A DNA stretch of 64,000 nucleotides, from positions 1-64,000 of the forward strand of contig NZ_WVIC01000004.1 of the NCBI RefSeq assembly GCF_009939295.1, read 5' to 3'. Position numbers and translations under genes: made by a program. This document shows, in pieces, positions 26,529-39,463 of the stretch (position 1 is its first letter; each line of letters starts with the position of its first letter). The notes under the pieces were generated by a model. That model made no database searches. It worked only from the letters and a program-made list of their open reading frames with translations, and was not told the DNA's origin. This DNA comes from Petrachloros mirabilis ULC683. Lineage in GTDB: Bacteria > Cyanobacteriota > Cyanobacteriia > Thermosynechococcales > Thermosynechococcaceae.

Positions 26529-26963
26529 CTAGCCGTCATACTCTGGTTTCACCACCAACACCGAACATCGAGCATCAGATACCACTTGACTGCTGACAGA
26601 TCCGCGCAAGATGCGTTCAACGCCCGTTAAGCCTCGGCTTCCTAGCACAATCAACTCAGCCTGATAGAGATTTGCCAACCGAATAATTTCTTCCGATGGA
26701 TCACCGGTGACAATTTCAATCTCACTTTGACAGGGTAGCGCGTCTTGATAAGCCTGTAACTGTTGCTCAATGTGGCGAAACAGTCCCAACTCAGGATCAA
26801 TGTAGGGTCGGTCAGCCGGTTTTTCCAGCCCCGACTCTGAGGGGGAAATGACATGGGCCAACACTACTTTCATCCGAGGTTGCAGATTTAGGGTGTTGAC
26901 CACAGCCATGACCCGATCTGACAAATCTTGGGTATCCAGTGCAATCAGAATTCGGTTGAACAC
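26529..26963 (-). CDS. Universal stress protein UspA family
   Basis: 144 aa, single Usp domain. The nucleotide-binding motif G-x2-G-x9-G-(S/T) is seen as GSRGLTGVERILRGSVS. Starts RILIALDTQDLSDRV and ends SVLVVKP as usual. ATP-binding stress protein of the cytoplasm; exact role not known. It lies downstream of hisD on the same strand with about 97 bases between them, so cotranscription is possible. Confidence 0.92.
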   Translation of the reverse strand: MFNRILIALDTQDLSDRVMAVVNTLNLQPRMKVVLAHVISPSESGLEKPADRPYIDPELGLFRHIEQQLQAYQDALPCQSEIEIVTGDPSEEIIRLANLYQAELIVLGSRGLTGVERILRGSVSSQVVSDARCSVLVVKPEYDG

Positions 26964-27060
26964 TCTGGGACATTCCCTCCAGCACAGTCTCCAGCTTACA
27001 CGCTTCCTTGGTGTATCCTGTCAGTCTTCAGGCATGACATCGCCTTAGGCTAAGGACCCA

Positions 27061-28374
27061 CTAGGGTTCGGAGGCGCTAGGGCGCTGCATTCTCAGGCGA
27101 ACCGAATCCCGATGAGACGGCAGCCCCTCTGCATCGGCCAAACACTCAACAGCACTGGCAACCTTCGCCAAAGCACGAGGCGAGTACTGAATCAAGCTTG
27201 AGTGCTTCATGAATGTTTCAACCCCTAAAGCCGAGGCATAGCGTGCCGCCCCTGAAGTCGGTAGGGTGTGATTGGGCCCTGCCAGGTAATCTCCAACAGC
27301 CTCTGGCGTATGGGCACCCATAAATATAGCCCCCGCATGGCGGATTTGTTCCAAAAGCGCCCAAGGATCGGCTACCTCTAGCTCCAGATGCTCTGGGGCA
27401 AACTCATTGGACAGGGCTGCGGCATCCGCCAGAGACTCCACCACAATAATCAGCCCATAGTGTGCCAGGGCTTTTTCGGTCAGTGTGCGTCGGGGATGCT
27501 CAGCAAGCTGTTCATTGACGGCCAGCACGACGCGATTGGCTAGGGCGTTGTCCGTGGTAATTAGAATGGCGGCTGCGAGAGGATCATGTTCAGCTTGGGC
27601 TAACAAATCTGCGGCAACGTAGGCCGGATTTGCCTGATAATCTGCAATGATTAGCACCTCAGACGGGCCAGCCAGGGAGTCAATACCAACCGTGCCATAA
27701 ACCAGCTTCTTCGCCAGGGTGACATAAATGTTCCCAGGTCCAGTAATCATGTCTACTTTGGGTAGGGTTTCAGTCCCATAAGCCAAGGCTGCGATCGCTT
27801 GTGCTCCCCCAACCCGATAAATTTCCTCTACCCCCGCCTCTTGCGCTGCCACCAACACCGCCGGATTGATCCGCTTATCTGGTCCTGGAGGTGTCACCAT
27901 CACAATTCGAGGCACACAGGCCACCTTTGCTGGCACTGCATTCATGAGCACCGTACTTACATAAGCTGCTCGACCCCCAGGAACATACAGTCCAGCCGCA
28001 TCCACCGGAGTGTAGCGCTTCCCCAACACCACCTCATCATCCCCAAACTGCACCCAACTCTTAGGCCGTCGGAGTTGATGAAAGGCTTCAATTTGCTGAT
28101 GCGCCAAGCGAATCGCATCTAAGAGTTCCTTCGAGACCTGCTGGTAGGCTGCATCCAGCTCCGACCCACTCACCCGGAGCTCTTCTGGCATTAAAGTTTG
28201 GTGATCAAACTCCGCCGTGTAATGCAGCAAGGCGCGATCGCCCTTGCGCTTGACCGCCTGGAGCACCTCTCGCACCGTCGCTTCCTTGTGCACCACCTGA
28301 TCATCGTGAATGCGATTACAAATCCGCTGAAGTTCCGAGTGTGCCTCAGTTTGCTGAGTAACAATTCGCAGCAT
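27061..28374 (-). CDS. hisD: Histidinol dehydrogenase HisD
   Basis: 437 aa. NAD-dependent, zinc-binding enzyme of the last two steps of histidine synthesis. Family blocks include VPGGRAAYVSTVLMNAVPAK, VGGAQAIAALAYGTETLP, GPGNIYV, AGPSEVLIIAD, EFAPEHLEL and GPNHTLPTSGAARYASALGV. I chose ATG 28374 (MLRIVTQQ) rather than a frame extension to 28392. hisD is followed by uspA and divergent from rpsT, the usual cyanobacterial arrangement with rpoB downstream. Confidence 0.95.
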   Translation of the reverse strand: MLRIVTQQTEAHSELQRICNRIHDDQVVHKEATVREVLQAVKRKGDRALLHYTAEFDHQTLMPEELRVSGSELDAAYQQVSKELLDAIRLAHQQIEAFHQLRRPKSWVQFGDDEVVLGKRYTPVDAAGLYVPGGRAAYVSTVLMNAVPAKVACVPRIVMVTPPGPDKRINPAVLVAAQEAGVEEIYRVGGAQAIAALAYGTETLPKVDMITGPGNIYVTLAKKLVYGTVGIDSLAGPSEVLIIADYQANPAYVAADLLAQAEHDPLAAAILITTDNALANRVVLAVNEQLAEHPRRTLTEKALAHYGLIIVVESLADAAALSNEFAPEHLELEVADPWALLEQIRHAGAIFMGAHTPEAVGDYLAGPNHTLPTSGAARYASALGVETFMKHSSLIQYSPRALAKVASAVECLADAEGLPSHRDSVRLRMQRPSASEP

Positions 28375-28497
28375 AGGTATCAAGACTGCCAACCTTGTAT
28401 AGCCTTCAAGTTCACTCAGTCAGGGGATAATGCTTCCTCCCTGGCAAGCCAGCCCCAGACCTTGCCTCCATAGCTTAACCTGAATTTCAAAAAGCCA

Positions 28498-28524
28498 TTG
28501 ACCTTAGCCATCAGATGCTATGAT
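28498..28524 (+). promoter_or_regulatory. Candidate rpsT promoter
   Basis: TTGACC (28498-28503) and TATGAT (28519-28524) lie 51 bases ahead of the rpsT start. The spacer is only 15 bases, shorter than the usual 17, so the -35 assignment may be off. Confidence 0.4.
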
Positions 28525-28571
28525 AACTTTTTGGGTATTTTCTGTCTCGTTAACGAAGCTAGCCGAAGTAA

Positions 28572-28871
<300 letters not shown>

Positions 28872-28959
28872 CCTCAGGGAACAGCCAAACATTACGGACT
28901 CAATTTCCTGCTCATGCCTTGCTGTACCCATTTCTTGCTGCGACCCTGGGGACACCAAC

Positions 28960-29790
28960 ATGCAACTAATCGATACACATGTGCACCTCAACTTCGACGT
29001 CTTTACAAACGACCTCGAAGAAATTTGCCAGAGATGGCGAGAGCAAGGCATCGTGCGATTGGTTCACTCCTGCGTTACACCCTCTGAATTTCCAACGATT
29101 CAAGCCCTAGCCCATCGTTTTCCAGAGCTTTACTTTGCAGTAGGCCTGCATCCCCTGGATGTAGATCAGTGGACTGAAGCCTCTGCCAGGGAAATTCATC
29201 ATCTAGCCACTAGCGACCCTAAGGTCGTTGCCATTGGCGAAACTGGGTTGGATTATTTCAAAGCCAGTAATCGACCTCAACAAGAGCAAGCATTTTGGCT
29301 GCAACTCCAAATTGCCCAGAGACTCAATCTGCCCGTGATTATTCACTGCCGAGAAGCAGCACAGCCCATGGCAGATCTCTTGCGAGCCTTTTGGCGCGAA
29401 TATGCGCCGGTTGCCGGTGTCATGCACTGCTGGGGGGGCACTCCAGCAGAAACCCAATGGTTTTTAGATCTTGGGTTTTACATTAGCTTTAGCGGCACGG
29501 TCACCTTTAAAAAAGCCACATCTATTCATGAGTCAGCTTGTATGGTGCCAGAAGATCGGCTGTTGGTGGAAACAGACTGTCCATTCCTCAGTCCTTCGCC
29601 CGAGCGAGGTAAATATCCCAATGAACCCGCTCGGGTGCACCATGTAGCCACTCAAATTGCAAAACTGCGAGGGGTGTCTCTAGAGCATCTTGCCACCCAG
29701 ACCACTGAAAATGCCTGTCAGCTATTTGGCCTGACTCTGGGCTCTCGCACCCCCCCGCCTCCATTTCCCGTTAGTTCATCAGGAGGATAA
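28960..29790 (+). CDS. TatD-family metal-dependent hydrolase
   Basis: 276 aa. TIM-barrel deoxyribonuclease-like hydrolase: D-T-H-V-H-L metal site at residues 5-10, [24 protein letters not shown] and ETDCPFLSP are all present. TatD members are 3'-5' DNA/RNA exonucleases or related hydrolases; the specific activity here is unproven. A typical neighbour between rpsT and rpoB in cyanobacteria. The start [10 protein letters not shown] is fixed by the first metal motif. Confidence 0.93.
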   Translation: MQLIDTHVHLNFDVFTNDLEEICQRWREQGIVRLVHSCVTPSEFPTIQALAHRFPELYFAVGLHPLDVDQWTEASAREIHHLATSDPKVVAIGETGLDYFKASNRPQQEQAFWLQLQIAQRLNLPVIIHCREAAQPMADLLRAFWREYAPVAGVMHCWGGTPAETQWFLDLGFYISFSGTVTFKKATSIHESACMVPEDRLLVETDCPFLSPSPERGKYPNEPARVHHVATQIAKLRGVSLEHLATQTTENACQLFGLTLGSRTPPPPFPVSSSGG

Positions 29791-29831
29791 ACCAAACTTA
29801 GATCTTGCCTTCAAGTCCCGTTGTGAATTAA

Positions 29832-29837
29832 TATAAT
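29832..29837 (+). promoter_or_regulatory. Candidate rpoB -10 box
   Basis: Perfect TATAAT 40 bases upstream of the rpoB ATG. No good -35 at 17 bases; TTGCCT sits 21 bases away at 29805. An AGAGGAG ribosome site follows just before the ATG. Confidence 0.4.
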
Positions 29838-29876
29838 GGATTACAGCGCGCCGGGCGTGACCTCTAGAGGAGACGC

Positions 29877-32800
29877 ATGACTAATCAGACCTACACCCAA
29901 CCCGCTTTTACTCTGCCGGACATGGTCGAGATTCAGCGGGAGAGCTTCCGCTGGTTTCTGGAAGAAGGCCTCATTGAAGAGCTGAATAGCTTTTCACCTA
30001 TTACCGACTATACCGGTAAAATAGAGCTTCACTTCTTGGCCAAAGATTACAAATTAAAACGACCTAAGTATAACGTTGATGAATCCAAGCGACGAGACAG
30101 CACCTACGCGGTGCAGATGTATGTACCCACTCGCCTAATCAATAAAGAGACCGGCGAAATCAAAGAGCAAGAAGTTTTCATCGGCGACTTGCCGCTGATG
30201 ACCGATCGCGGCACCTTTATCATCAACGGGGCTGAGCGAGTCATTGTGAACCAAATTGTTCGCAGTCCTGGTGTCTACTACAAATCTGAAACTGACAAAA
30301 ACGGACGACGCACCTACAATGCCAGCCTAATTCCCAATCGAGGTGCCTGGCTGAAGTTTGAAACAGACAAGCACAGTCTAGTGTGGGTGCGAATTGACAA
30401 AACGCGGAAACTGTCTGCCCAGGTGCTATTGAAGGCTTTAGGGCTCAGTACCGGAGAAATTTTTGATCGGCTCCGCCACGCTGAGTACTACCAAAAGACC
30501 ATCGAGAAAGAAGGTGAATTTGGTGAAGAAGAAGCCCTCCTAGAGCTGTATCGCAAACTGCGTCCCGGTGAGCCGCCCACCGTTTCAGGCGGACAGCAAC
30601 TCCTAGATTCTCGCTTTTTCGATCCCAAACGCTACGATTTGGGTCGAGTGGGTCGCCATAAGCTGAATCGCAAGTTGCGACTGAATACCCCAGAAGTGAT
30701 TCGAGTCTTGACACCAGACGACATTCTGGCCGCTATTGACTATTTGATTAACCTGGAATTTGACATCGGCAGCGTTGACGACATTGATCACTTGGGCAAT
30801 CGACGGGTGCGCTCTGTGGGTGAACTGCTCCAAAATCAGGTTCGCGTGGGGCTAAATCGCCTAGAGCGAATCATCAAAGAGCGGATGACGGTTTCGGATG
30901 TAGAAGCTCTGACACCAGCTTCATTGGTCAACCCCAAGCCCCTAGTGGCAGCGATTAAGGAGTTCTTTGGTTCCAGTCAACTCTCTCAGTTCATGGATCA
31001 AACCAATCCCCTGGCTGAATTGACCCACAAGCGTCGTCTCAGTGCCCTAGGCCCAGGCGGGTTAACTCGAGAGCGGGCTGGATTTGCCGTCCGGGATATT
31101 CACCCCAGCCACTATGGGCGGATCTGTCCCATTGAGACTCCAGAAGGCCCAAATGCTGGGTTGATTGGCTCTTTGGCCACCCATGCTCGGGTAAACTCCT
31201 ATGGCTTTATTGAAACCCCATTTGTCCCGGTCGAAAATGGTCAGGTGCTCAAAGGTCAGCCCCCCATCTACATGACCGCCGATGAAGAAGATGATCTGCG
31301 GGTAGCGCCTGGGGATATTCCCATGGATGCTGAGGGTCGTATTTTGGGCGAAGTCGTGCCTGTCCGCTATCGCCAAGAATTTACCACCACTCGCCCCGAT
31401 GAGGTGGACTATGTTGCCATCTCTCCAGTGCAAATTATTTCAGTGGCCACCTCACTGATTCCCTTTCTTGAGCATGATGACGCCAACCGTGCCCTCATGG
31501 GATCTAACATGCAACGACAGGCAGTTCCACTACTGCGTCCAGTGCGTCCCTTAGTGGGTACTGGCCTGGAAACCCAAGCCGCCCGTGACTCGGGGATGGT
31601 GATTGTCAATCGTACTGATGGGGAAGTGACCTATGTGTCCGCGAACTTGATTCGAGTTCGGGATGATCAAGGCGAGGAAATAACCTACGCGCTGCAAAAA
31701 TATCAGCGATCCAACCAAGATACCTGTCTCAATCAGCGACCCATCGTATTTATTGGCGACCGGGTAAAAGCCGGACAAATTATTGCGGATGGTTCTGCCA
31801 CCGAAGGCGGTGAGCTAGCGCTAGGACAAAACATCACTGTGGCCTACATGCCCTGGGAAGGCTACAACTACGAAGACGCCATTTTGATCAGTGAACGCCT
31901 GGTTCGAGATGATGTCTATACTTCAATTCACATTGAAAAATACGAAATTGAGGCTCGTCAAACCAAACTTGGCCCCGAGGAAATCACGCGTGAAATTCCC
32001 AATGTGGGTGAAGATTCGCTGCGGCAACTCGATGAAACCGGTATTATTCGTACGGGTGCTTGGGTCGAGTCTGGAGACATCTTAGTAGGCAAGGTGACCC
32101 CCAAGGGTGAATCCGATCAACCCCCTGAAGAAAAACTACTGCGTGCCATCTTTGGGGAAAAAGCCCGAGACGTTCGCGACAATTCTCTGCGAGTTCCTAA
32201 CGGAGAAAAAGGTCGCGTGGTAGACGTGCGGGTTTTTACCCGTGAACAAGGGGATGAGCTGCCCCCTGGAGCCAACATGGTGGTGCGCGTCTATGTTGCC
32301 TTGAAGCGCAAAATTCAGGTGGGAGACAAGATGGCGGGTCGCCACGGCAATAAGGGGATTATTTCCCGGATTTTGCCAGTGGAAGACATGCCCTACTTGG
32401 CTGATGGCACCCCCGTAGATGTGGTGCTCAATCCCTTAGGGGTGCCCTCGCGGATGAATGTCGGTCAGGTGTTTGAGTGTATGTTGGGCTGGGCTGGCGC
32501 TAACCTGGGCATGCGATTTAAGTTAACACCCTTTGATGAGATGCATGGCGCTGAAGCCTCCCGAGCCACAGTTCACAGCAAGCTGGAGCAGGCTCGCCAA
32601 GAAACCCAAAAAGATTGGATCTTCAATCCTGATGCACCTGGCAAGCTGAAGGTATTTGACGGTCGTACGGGTGAACCCTTTGACCAGTTGATCACGGTAG
32701 GCACAGCTTACATGCTGAAGCTGGTTCACTTGGTGGATGACAAGATTCACGCCCGCTCCACAGGGCCATACTCACTGGTGACCCAACAACCGCTGGGTGG

Positions 32801-33176
32801 CAAGGCTCAGCAAGGCGGTCAGCGCTTCGGAGAAATGGAGGTGTGGGCACTTGAAGCCTTTGGGGCAGCCTATATTCTTCAAGAGCTACTGACCGTGAAG
32901 TCTGACGATATGCAGGGTCGAAATGAAGCACTCAACGCCATTGTCAAAGGCCAAGCCATTCCCCGACCGGGGACGCCGGAGTCATTTAAGGTGCTGATGC
33001 GGGAGCTTCAGTCCCTCTGTCTAGACATTGCAGTTCATAAAATTGAGCCGGAAGAGGATGGAACTAGTCGCCATGTTGAGGTGGATCTGATGGCTGATGT
33101 CAGTCATCGACGCACACCCTCTCGACCCACCTATGAGTCCTTCTCTCGCGTCGATATCGAAGATGGCGACGCCTAA
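29877..33176 (+). CDS. rpoB: RNA polymerase beta subunit RpoB
   Basis: 1099 aa, full length for cyanobacteria. Diagnostic blocks: [31 protein letters not shown] (rifampicin region), [36 protein letters not shown], and [11 protein letters not shown]. Catalytic core subunit that binds nucleic acid and rifampicin. AGAGGAG lies six bases ahead of the ATG. rpoC1 follows after 124 bases. Confidence 0.98.
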   Translation: MTNQTYTQPAFTLPDMVEIQRESFRWFLEEGLIEELNSFSPITDYTGKIELHFLAKDYKLKRPKYNVDESKRRDSTYAVQMYVPTRLINKETGEIKEQEVFIGDLPLMTDRGTFIINGAERVIVNQIVRSPGVYYKSETDKNGRRTYNASLIPNRGAWLKFETDKHSLVWVRIDKTRKLSAQVLLKALGLSTGEIFDRLRHAEYYQKTIEKEGEFGEEEALLELYRKLRPGEPPTVSGGQQLLDSRFFDPKRYDLGRVGRHKLNRKLRLNTPEVIRVLTPDDILAAIDYLINLEFDIGSVDDIDHLGNRRVRSVGELLQNQVRVGLNRLERIIKERMTVSDVEALTPASLVNPKPLVAAIKEFFGSSQLSQFMDQTNPLAELTHKRRLSALGPGGLTRERAGFAVRDIHPSHYGRICPIETPEGPNAGLIGSLATHARVNSYGFIETPFVPVENGQVLKGQPPIYMTADEEDDLRVAPGDIPMDAEGRILGEVVPVRYRQEFTTTRPDEVDYVAISPVQIISVATSLIPFLEHDDANRALMGSNMQRQAVPLLRPVRPLVGTGLETQAARDSGMVIVNRTDGEVTYVSANLIRVRDDQGEEITYALQKYQRSNQDTCLNQRPIVFIGDRVKAGQIIADGSATEGGELALGQNITVAYMPWEGYNYEDAILISERLVRDDVYTSIHIEKYEIEARQTKLGPEEITREIPNVGEDSLRQLDETGIIRTGAWVESGDILVGKVTPKGESDQPPEEKLLRAIFGEKARDVRDNSLRVPNGEKGRVVDVRVFTREQGDELPPGANMVVRVYVALKRKIQVGDKMAGRHGNKGIISRILPVEDMPYLADGTPVDVVLNPLGVPSRMNVGQVFECMLGWAGANLGMRFKLTPFDEMHGAEASRATVHSKLEQARQETQKDWIFNPDAPGKLKVFDGRTGEPFDQLITVGTAYMLKLVHLVDDKIHARSTGPYSLVTQQPLGGKAQQGGQRFGEMEVWALEAFGAAYILQELLTVKSDDMQGRNEALNAIVKGQAIPRPGTPESFKVLMRELQSLCLDIAVHKIEPEEDGTSRHVEVDLMADVSHRRTPSRPTYESFSRVDIEDGDA

Positions 33177-33300
33177 GGTCGTCTATTGGCAGCAGCCCTC
33201 GCGGTGCTCGCGGTCGTCTATAGACAAGCATAGATTGTCGCAGTAAGAGGGACTGACTGCCCTAATCATTAACCCACAACCCAAGAGGAAGCTTGAAGCG

Positions 33301-35172
33301 ATGCCAAAGCTAGAACAGCGATTTGACTACGTCAAAATCGGGCTAGCCTCTCCTGACCGGATCCGACAATGGGGAGAGCGAACATTGCCCAATGGCCAGT
33401 TGGTCGGCGAGGTGACCAAGCCCGAAACCATCAATTACCGTACCCTAAAGCCAGAAATGGATGGCTTGTTTTGTGAGCGCATTTTTGGCCCTGCCAAAGA
33501 CTGGGAATGCCACTGCGGCAAGTACAAACGGGTGCGACACCGGGGAATCGTCTGTGAGCGCTGCGGCGTCGAAGTCACTGAATCCCGGGTGCGGCGACAT
33601 CGCATGGGTTATATCAAGTTGGCCGCTCCCGTCACCCACGTTTGGTACCTGAAGGGTATTCCCAGCTATATGGCCACGCTGTTGGATATGCCCCTGCGCG
33701 ATGTGGAGCAAATTGTGTACTTCAATGCCTACGTGGTGTTGAATCCAGGGAATGCTGATTCTCTGGCCTATAAGCAACTGCTTACCGAAGACCAATGGAT
33801 GGAAATCGAGGATCAGATCTACAGCGAAGATTCGACCCTCACGGATATTGAAGTGGGAATTGGCGCAGAAGCGATCCAACGCTTGCTGCAAGACATTGAC
33901 TTGGAAACCGAAGCCGAACAACTTCGCCAAGACATCGCCACCGCTAAAGGCCAAAAGCGAGCCAAGTTTATCAAGCGATTGCGCGTCATTGATAACTTTG
34001 TGGGCACGGGCTCCCTACCTGACTGGATGGTGCTGAGTTATATTCCGGTGATCCCTCCAGATTTGCGGCCCATGGTGCAGCTCGATGGGGGTCGGTTTGC
34101 CACCTCTGACCTCAACGACCTCTATCGGCGGGTGATCAACCGCAATAACCGTTTAGCCCGCTTGCAAGAGATTCTAGCCCCTGAAATCATCGTCCGCAAT
34201 GAAAAGCGGATGCTCCAGGAAGCCGTGGATGCTCTTATTGATAATGGTCGTCGGGGGCGCACCGTGGTGGGTGCGAACAACCGCCCTCTAAAATCCCTGT
34301 CCGATATTATTGAAGGGAAGCAGGGGCGCTTCCGGCAAAATTTGCTGGGGAAACGGGTAGACTACTCGGGTCGTTCTGTGATCGTGGTTGGGCCTAAGCT
34401 CAAAATTCACCAGTGTGGCCTGCCCAAAGAAATGGCTATCGAGTTGTTTCAGCCCTTTGTGATTAATCGGCTGATTCGCCAAAACCTGGTGAATAACATC
34501 AAAGCTGCCAAGCGTCTGATTCAGCGCAACGATCCGGTCATTTGGGATGTCTTAGAAGATGTGATTCAAGGCCATCCAGTGATGCTCAACCGAGCCCCCA
34601 CACTTCACCGTCTGGGGATTCAAGCCTTTGAGCCAATTCTAGTGGAAGGACGAGCGATTCAGTTGCACCCTCTGGTTTGCCCTGCCTTTAACGCTGACTT
34701 TGACGGGGATCAAATGGCGGTTCATGTGCCCCTCTCTATTGAGTCTCAGGCGGAGGCTCGGCTGTTGATGTTGGCTTCTAACAATATTCTCTCTCCGGCA
34801 ACGGGGCGACCGATTGTGACGCCCAGTCAAGATATGGTTTTGGGCTGTTATTACTTAACGGCTGACAATCCTAAGAAGCAGCATGGTGCAGGGGGATACT
34901 TTGCCAATCTGTCTGATGCCATTATTGCCTACGAACAACAGCAAGTAGATTTACATGCTTACATTTGGGTACGGTTTGATGGGCCGGTGGATGATAACGA
35001 TAGGGATGTTGCACCTGAAGTTGAAACTTCAGCCGAAGGAATTGTCACGGAAATCTATCCCTCACGACGAGTTCGAAAGGATGCCGAGGGCAACTTGATT
35101 TCACAGTATATTCGCACCACTCCGGGTCGGATTATTTACAACAAAACCATCCAAGATTCCTTGGTCAGCTAG
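33301..35172 (+). CDS. rpoC1: RNA polymerase gamma subunit RpoC1
   Basis: 623 aa. Corresponds to the N-terminal half of bacterial beta prime, split in cyanobacteria and plastids. Zinc-ribbon cysteines lie in [20 protein letters not shown]; the catalytic magnesium motif [12 protein letters not shown] is at residues 464-475. The split itself is a strong marker of cyanobacteria. rpoC2 begins 14 bases after the stop. Confidence 0.98.
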   Translation: MPKLEQRFDYVKIGLASPDRIRQWGERTLPNGQLVGEVTKPETINYRTLKPEMDGLFCERIFGPAKDWECHCGKYKRVRHRGIVCERCGVEVTESRVRRHRMGYIKLAAPVTHVWYLKGIPSYMATLLDMPLRDVEQIVYFNAYVVLNPGNADSLAYKQLLTEDQWMEIEDQIYSEDSTLTDIEVGIGAEAIQRLLQDIDLETEAEQLRQDIATAKGQKRAKFIKRLRVIDNFVGTGSLPDWMVLSYIPVIPPDLRPMVQLDGGRFATSDLNDLYRRVINRNNRLARLQEILAPEIIVRNEKRMLQEAVDALIDNGRRGRTVVGANNRPLKSLSDIIEGKQGRFRQNLLGKRVDYSGRSVIVVGPKLKIHQCGLPKEMAIELFQPFVINRLIRQNLVNNIKAAKRLIQRNDPVIWDVLEDVIQGHPVMLNRAPTLHRLGIQAFEPILVEGRAIQLHPLVCPAFNADFDGDQMAVHVPLSIESQAEARLLMLASNNILSPATGRPIVTPSQDMVLGCYYLTADNPKKQHGAGGYFANLSDAIIAYEQQQVDLHAYIWVRFDGPVDDNDRDVAPEVETSAEGIVTEIYPSRRVRKDAEGNLISQYIRTTPGRIIYNKTIQDSLVS

Positions 35173-35186
35173 TTGGAGACAGAATA

Positions 35187-38100
35187 ATGGCAGTAGAGCA
35201 CGCATCCTTAACACAGCGAGAGGCTTCCTCTCCTGTATTTTGTAATCGCATTGTCAATAAGGGGCAACTGAAGCAGTTGATTGCTTGGTCATTTACCTAC
35301 CATGGCACCGCCCGTACCGCTGAAATGGCTGACCATCTCAAAGATCTTGGCTTTCGTTTCGCGACCCGAGCGGGGGTGTCGATTAGTGTAGATGATCTCG
35401 AAGTCCCGCCCATTAAGCAGCAATTGCTTGAGGCAGCGGAAGAAGAAATCCGCACGACTGAAGATCGCTACACGCGAGGTGAAATCACTGAAGTAGAGCG
35501 GTTCCAAAAGGTGATTGACACCTGGAACGGCACCAGTGAAGAGCTCAAAGATGAGGTGGTGCGTCATTTTCGTACCAGCAATCCACTCAACTCGGTGTAT
35601 ATGATGGCTTTCTCTGGGGCGCGGGGAAATCTGTCCCAGGTGCGTCAGTTGGTGGGAATGCGGGGTCTCATGGCTGATCCCCAGGGGGAAATTATTGACA
35701 TCCCGATCAAAACTAACTTCCGCGAAGGACTCACGGTAACGGAGTACATTATTTCTTCTTACGGTGCCCGTAAGGGTTTGGTGGACACGGCGTTGCGGAC
35801 TGCGGACTCTGGCTATCTCACCCGTCGTTTGGTGGATGTTTCTCAGGATGTGATCATTCGAGAGTTAGACTGCGGGACTCAACGGGGTATTCCTGTGCGC
35901 AGCATGAAGGATGGGGATCGCGTCCTGATTCCGATTCAAGATCGATTGCTGGGTCGGGTGGTGTTGGAGGATGTGATTCATCCCGAAACGGGCGAGTTGA
36001 TTTTGGCTAAAAACGGGGCGATCTCGGAAGATGTTGCCCAAGCGATTGGGAAATCTGGACTAGAAGAGGTGATGGTGCGATCGCCCCTCACTTGTGAAGC
36101 GGCTCGCTCGGTCTGTCAGCACTGCTACGGCTGGAGTTTAGCCCACGAACATCTGGTAGATGTGGGTGAAGCTGTGGGAATTATTGCTGCTCAATCTATT
36201 GGGGAACCGGGTACCCAGTTGACCATGAGAACTTTCCACACGGGTGGGGTGTTTACTGGGGAAGTGGCGCAGCAAATTCGTGCCCCTTTTGCTGGGGTGG
36301 TTCGCTATCCTAAAACTCTCCGCAGCCGTGTCTATCGCACCCGGCACGGAGAAGATGCGCTTACGGCTGAGCTGCCGACCAAGCTAACTCTAGAAGGGGA
36401 AAATGGCCGCAAAGAAGTCTTTGATATCACTCAAGGTTCAACCCTGCTGTTCAAAGATGGACAGTCGGCGAAAGTTGGGCAGATGTTAGCAGAGGTGGCC
36501 ATTACGGGACGAAATGTCCGCAAGTCCACCGAAAAAGCAGCAAAAGACGTGGCTTCGGACTTGGCCGGCCAGGTGAAGTTCTCTAATTTGGTGCCTGAAG
36601 AAAAGCGCGATCGCCAAGGCAACACCACCCGTATTGCCCCTCGGGGAGGGCTGATCTGGGTTTTGTCTGGAGAGGTCTACAATCTCTTGCCGGGAGCTGA
36701 GCCAACGGTCAAAAATGGCGATCGCATTGAAGCCAATGACGTGATTGCTGAAACCAAACTGATTACGGAGCATGGTGGGGTCGTGCGCCTGCCCGAGCAG
36801 GCAGAAGGCAAAGGAGGGCGAGAAGTTGAAATCATCACTGCCTCTGTGATGCTAGACAAAGCCACGGTGCGGCTAGAAAGCTCTCAAGGACATGAGCAAT
36901 ACATTATTCAGTCTCAGTCCAATCAAGAGTTCTTGCTCAAGGCGGCTCCAGGAACCAAGGTGGCCAATGGCCAAGTGGTGGCGGAGTTAATTGACGATCA
37001 CTACCGCACCCAATCGGGCGGCATCCTCAAATACTCTGGTGTTGAGGTTGCTAAGCGTGGAAAGGCTAAACAGGGGTATGAAGTGGTTCAAGGGGGCACC
37101 CTCCTCTGGATTCCAGAGGAGTGCCACGAGGTGAACAAAGATAGCTCTCTATTGATGGTCGAAGATGGGCAATATGTTGAAGCAGGACTAGAGGTGGTTA
37201 AGGACATTTTTTGCCAGAGCAATGGGGTGGTTGAGGTCACCCAAAAGAACGACATCTTGCGCGAAATTCTAATCAAGCCAGGTGACTTACATCTTCTAGA
37301 CGATCCGGAAGCGGTGATGTCAAAAAATGGAACTCTGGCGTACCCTGGGGATGAAGTGCTGCCGGGCGTAACCCTGACAGAATTACGCTACTTGGAATGC
37401 GTTGACACCCCAGAAGGCTATGCTTTGTTATTGCGTCCTGTGGTGGAATTCCAGGTGCCGGATCATCCTTCTCTGCCATCCCAAGAGTCTATCAATGAAG
37501 CGGGACGTGCCATTCAATTGCGGGCGGTGCAGCGTCTTCCTTACAAAGATGGGGAGCGGGTGAAGTCGGTGGATGGCCTCGATCTCCTCCGGACGCAATT
37601 GGTGCTGGAGATGGATACCGAAACCCCCCAACTGGCTGCTGATATTGAGGTAATTCCAGACGAGCAAAATCCGGAAACGGCTCGCTTGCAGTTGGTGATT
37701 CTAGAGTCCTTGGTCATTCGCCGGGATATTCCAGCGGATCAAACTCAGGGCAGCACTCACACAGAGTTGATGGTTGTCGATGGTCAGCAAATTGCGCCCA
37801 AAGCCGTGGTGGCACGCACGGCTATTAAGGCCAAAACGGCTGGGGAGGTTCAAGGAATTCGTCAGGGCAGCGAAACCATTCGCCGTCTTTTGGTGATTAC
37901 TGATGCTGATCTAGCTACTGTTGAGACCCAAAATCAGATGCCAAGTGTCAGTGTTGGCAAGCTTTTGTGTGCTGGGGACGAACTGGCTTCGGGGGTGACT
38001 AGTGCTGAGTCTGGAGAGGTGGTAGCTGTAGCGGGCAAGCAAGTCACTCTACGGTTGGCTCGCCCTTACCTGGTTTCGCCAGGTGCGATTCTCCATATCG

Positions 38101-39197
38101 ATGATCAAGACTTGGTGCAGCGGGGTGACAATCTGGCGCTCTTGGTGTTTGAGCGGGCTAAAACCGGCGATATCATTCAGGGTTTACCTCGAATTGAGGA
38201 ACTGCTGGAAGCGCGAAAACCCAAGGAGATGTGTCTGCTAGCCCAGCGTGCTGGTACGACCCAGGTCACTTATAACGAAGATGACAGCATTGATGTGAAG
38301 GTGCTAGAAAGCGATGGGACAGTGACGGATTATCCCCTTGGTCCTGGCCAGAGTCCGATTATCTCGGATGGGCAGCAGGTTGAGGCGGGAGAACCGCTCA
38401 CCGATGGCCCGGTCAACCCCCATGACATTTTAGACATCTATTTTCGGCTCTATCGAGAGTCTAAGGGGCTGTACGAAGCGGCGTTGATCAGCCTTGAAAA
38501 AGTGCAAACCTTCCTGGTGAATGAGGTGCAGTCTGTGTACCAGTCTCAAGGCATTGACATTGCTGACAAACACATTGAAGTGGTGGTTCGCCAAATGTCA
38601 TCTAAGGTGCGCATTGATGATGGTGGAGATACGACGCTTCTGCCGGGAGAGTTGGTGGATCTCTACCAGGCCGAAAAGGCCAATGACCCCATGTCAATTA
38701 CGGGAGGGGCTCCGGCGGAGTATACCCCTGTGCTACTGGGGATTACCAAGGCGTCTCTGAATACGGATAGCTTTATCTCGGCGGCGAGCTTCCAGGAGAC
38801 CACACGGGTGTTGACGGAGGCGGCTATTGAGGGCAAGTCTGACTGGTTACGAGGTCTCAAGGAAAATGTGATCATTGGTCGCTTGATTCCGGCTGGGACT
38901 GGATTTAATACCTATGAAGATCTCAATAGTTTGGTGGATATGGAGGCGGCTTACGAAACTGGCCTGTACACCGATGATAGTGATGTCATTGATGACCAGT
39001 CGGCGCGAAACTATACCTTGGAACCTGGCTTCACGGATGATGCGGTTCTGGCACCCATGGAGGATGAGCTGATTGATGATTCGGGGAATACCCTGGGGCG
39101 CGATCGCACCTCTCGCTCCGATAACGACGACGAGTATGGTCTGCTAATTGACGACGACATCGCCGAACAGTTTGACCCTGGCGACGACGATTTGTAA
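35187..39197 (+). CDS. rpoC2: RNA polymerase beta-prime subunit RpoC2
   Basis: 1336 aa. C-terminal half of beta prime. The trigger-loop region [20 protein letters not shown], the [16 protein letters not shown] block and the cyanobacterial SI3 insertion (about residues 350-990, rich in sandwich-barrel repeats) are visible. The acidic C-terminus ends DPGDDDL. Its TAA stop lies inside the left copy of an apparent target duplication of the repeat element that follows, so the 3' end has been a transposon target without loss of the frame. Confidence 0.97.
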   Translation: MAVEHASLTQREASSPVFCNRIVNKGQLKQLIAWSFTYHGTARTAEMADHLKDLGFRFATRAGVSISVDDLEVPPIKQQLLEAAEEEIRTTEDRYTRGEITEVERFQKVIDTWNGTSEELKDEVVRHFRTSNPLNSVYMMAFSGARGNLSQVRQLVGMRGLMADPQGEIIDIPIKTNFREGLTVTEYIISSYGARKGLVDTALRTADSGYLTRRLVDVSQDVIIRELDCGTQRGIPVRSMKDGDRVLIPIQDRLLGRVVLEDVIHPETGELILAKNGAISEDVAQAIGKSGLEEVMVRSPLTCEAARSVCQHCYGWSLAHEHLVDVGEAVGIIAAQSIGEPGTQLTMRTFHTGGVFTGEVAQQIRAPFAGVVRYPKTLRSRVYRTRHGEDALTAELPTKLTLEGENGRKEVFDITQGSTLLFKDGQSAKVGQMLAEVAITGRNVRKSTEKAAKDVASDLAGQVKFSNLVPEEKRDRQGNTTRIAPRGGLIWVLSGEVYNLLPGAEPTVKNGDRIEANDVIAETKLITEHGGVVRLPEQAEGKGGREVEIITASVMLDKATVRLESSQGHEQYIIQSQSNQEFLLKAAPGTKVANGQVVAELIDDHYRTQSGGILKYSGVEVAKRGKAKQGYEVVQGGTLLWIPEECHEVNKDSSLLMVEDGQYVEAGLEVVKDIFCQSNGVVEVTQKNDILREILIKPGDLHLLDDPEAVMSKNGTLAYPGDEVLPGVTLTELRYLECVDTPEGYALLLRPVVEFQVPDHPSLPSQESINEAGRAIQLRAVQRLPYKDGERVKSVDGLDLLRTQLVLEMDTETPQLAADIEVIPDEQNPETARLQLVILESLVIRRDIPADQTQGSTHTELMVVDGQQIAPKAVVARTAIKAKTAGEVQGIRQGSETIRRLLVITDADLATVETQNQMPSVSVGKLLCAGDELASGVTSAESGEVVAVAGKQVTLRLARPYLVSPGAILHIDDQDLVQRGDNLALLVFERAKTGDIIQGLPRIEELLEARKPKEMCLLAQRAGTTQVTYNEDDSIDVKVLESDGTVTDYPLGPGQSPIISDGQQVEAGEPLTDGPVNPHDILDIYFRLYRESKGLYEAALISLEKVQTFLVNEVQSVYQSQGIDIADKHIEVVVRQMSSKVRIDDGGDTTLLPGELVDLYQAEKANDPMSITGGAPAEYTPVLLGITKASLNTDSFISAASFQETTRVLTEAAIEGKSDWLRGLKENVIIGRLIPAGTGFNTYEDLNSLVDMEAAYETGLYTDDSDVIDDQSARNYTLEPGFTDDAVLAPMEDELIDDSGNTLGRDRTSRSDNDDEYGLLIDDDIAEQFDPGDDDL

Positions 39198-39203
39198 TCC
39201 GTA

Positions 39204-39356
39204 ACGTGAGTTCGACGACTTATCCGCCCTCACCCCCTAGCCCCCTCTCCCAACATTGGGAGAGGGGGAACAGAGCAGAAATTCAACGTTTTAGCCCCTC
39301 TCCCAATGTTGGGAGAGGGGTTGGGGTGAGGGCAGACGAGAGCTGTCGAACTCACG
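39204..39356. repeat. Family C MITE-like element at the rpoC2 stop
   Basis: About 150 bp. Terminal inverted repeats ACGTGAGTTCGAC (left 39204-39216, right complement 39344-39356), with an inner hairpin of GGGAGAGGGG / CCCCTCTCCC arms. Both sides carry GTAATCCGTAA (39194-39204 and 39356-39366), a 10-11 bp direct repeat, the left copy including the rpoC2 TAA. Inner hairpins could also stop transcription. Confidence 0.8.
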
Positions 39357-39393
39357 TAATCCGTAAGTTGCTCAATTCGTCTCATGAGTTCAA

Positions 39394-39422
39394 CAAAAAC
39401 CGGGGGGTACCCCCCGGTTTTT
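39394..39422. terminator. Bidirectional terminator between rpoC2 and rpe
   Basis: Palindrome AAAAACCGGGGGG / CCCCCCGGTTTTT around the central TAC, giving a GC-rich stem with A-tract on one side and T-tract on the other. It suits convergent genes rpoC2 (plus) and rpe (minus). Confidence 0.9.
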
Positions 39423-39463
39423 GTATGTTTCAATCTAGATTTTGGGACTGACGCTCCAGAGGG

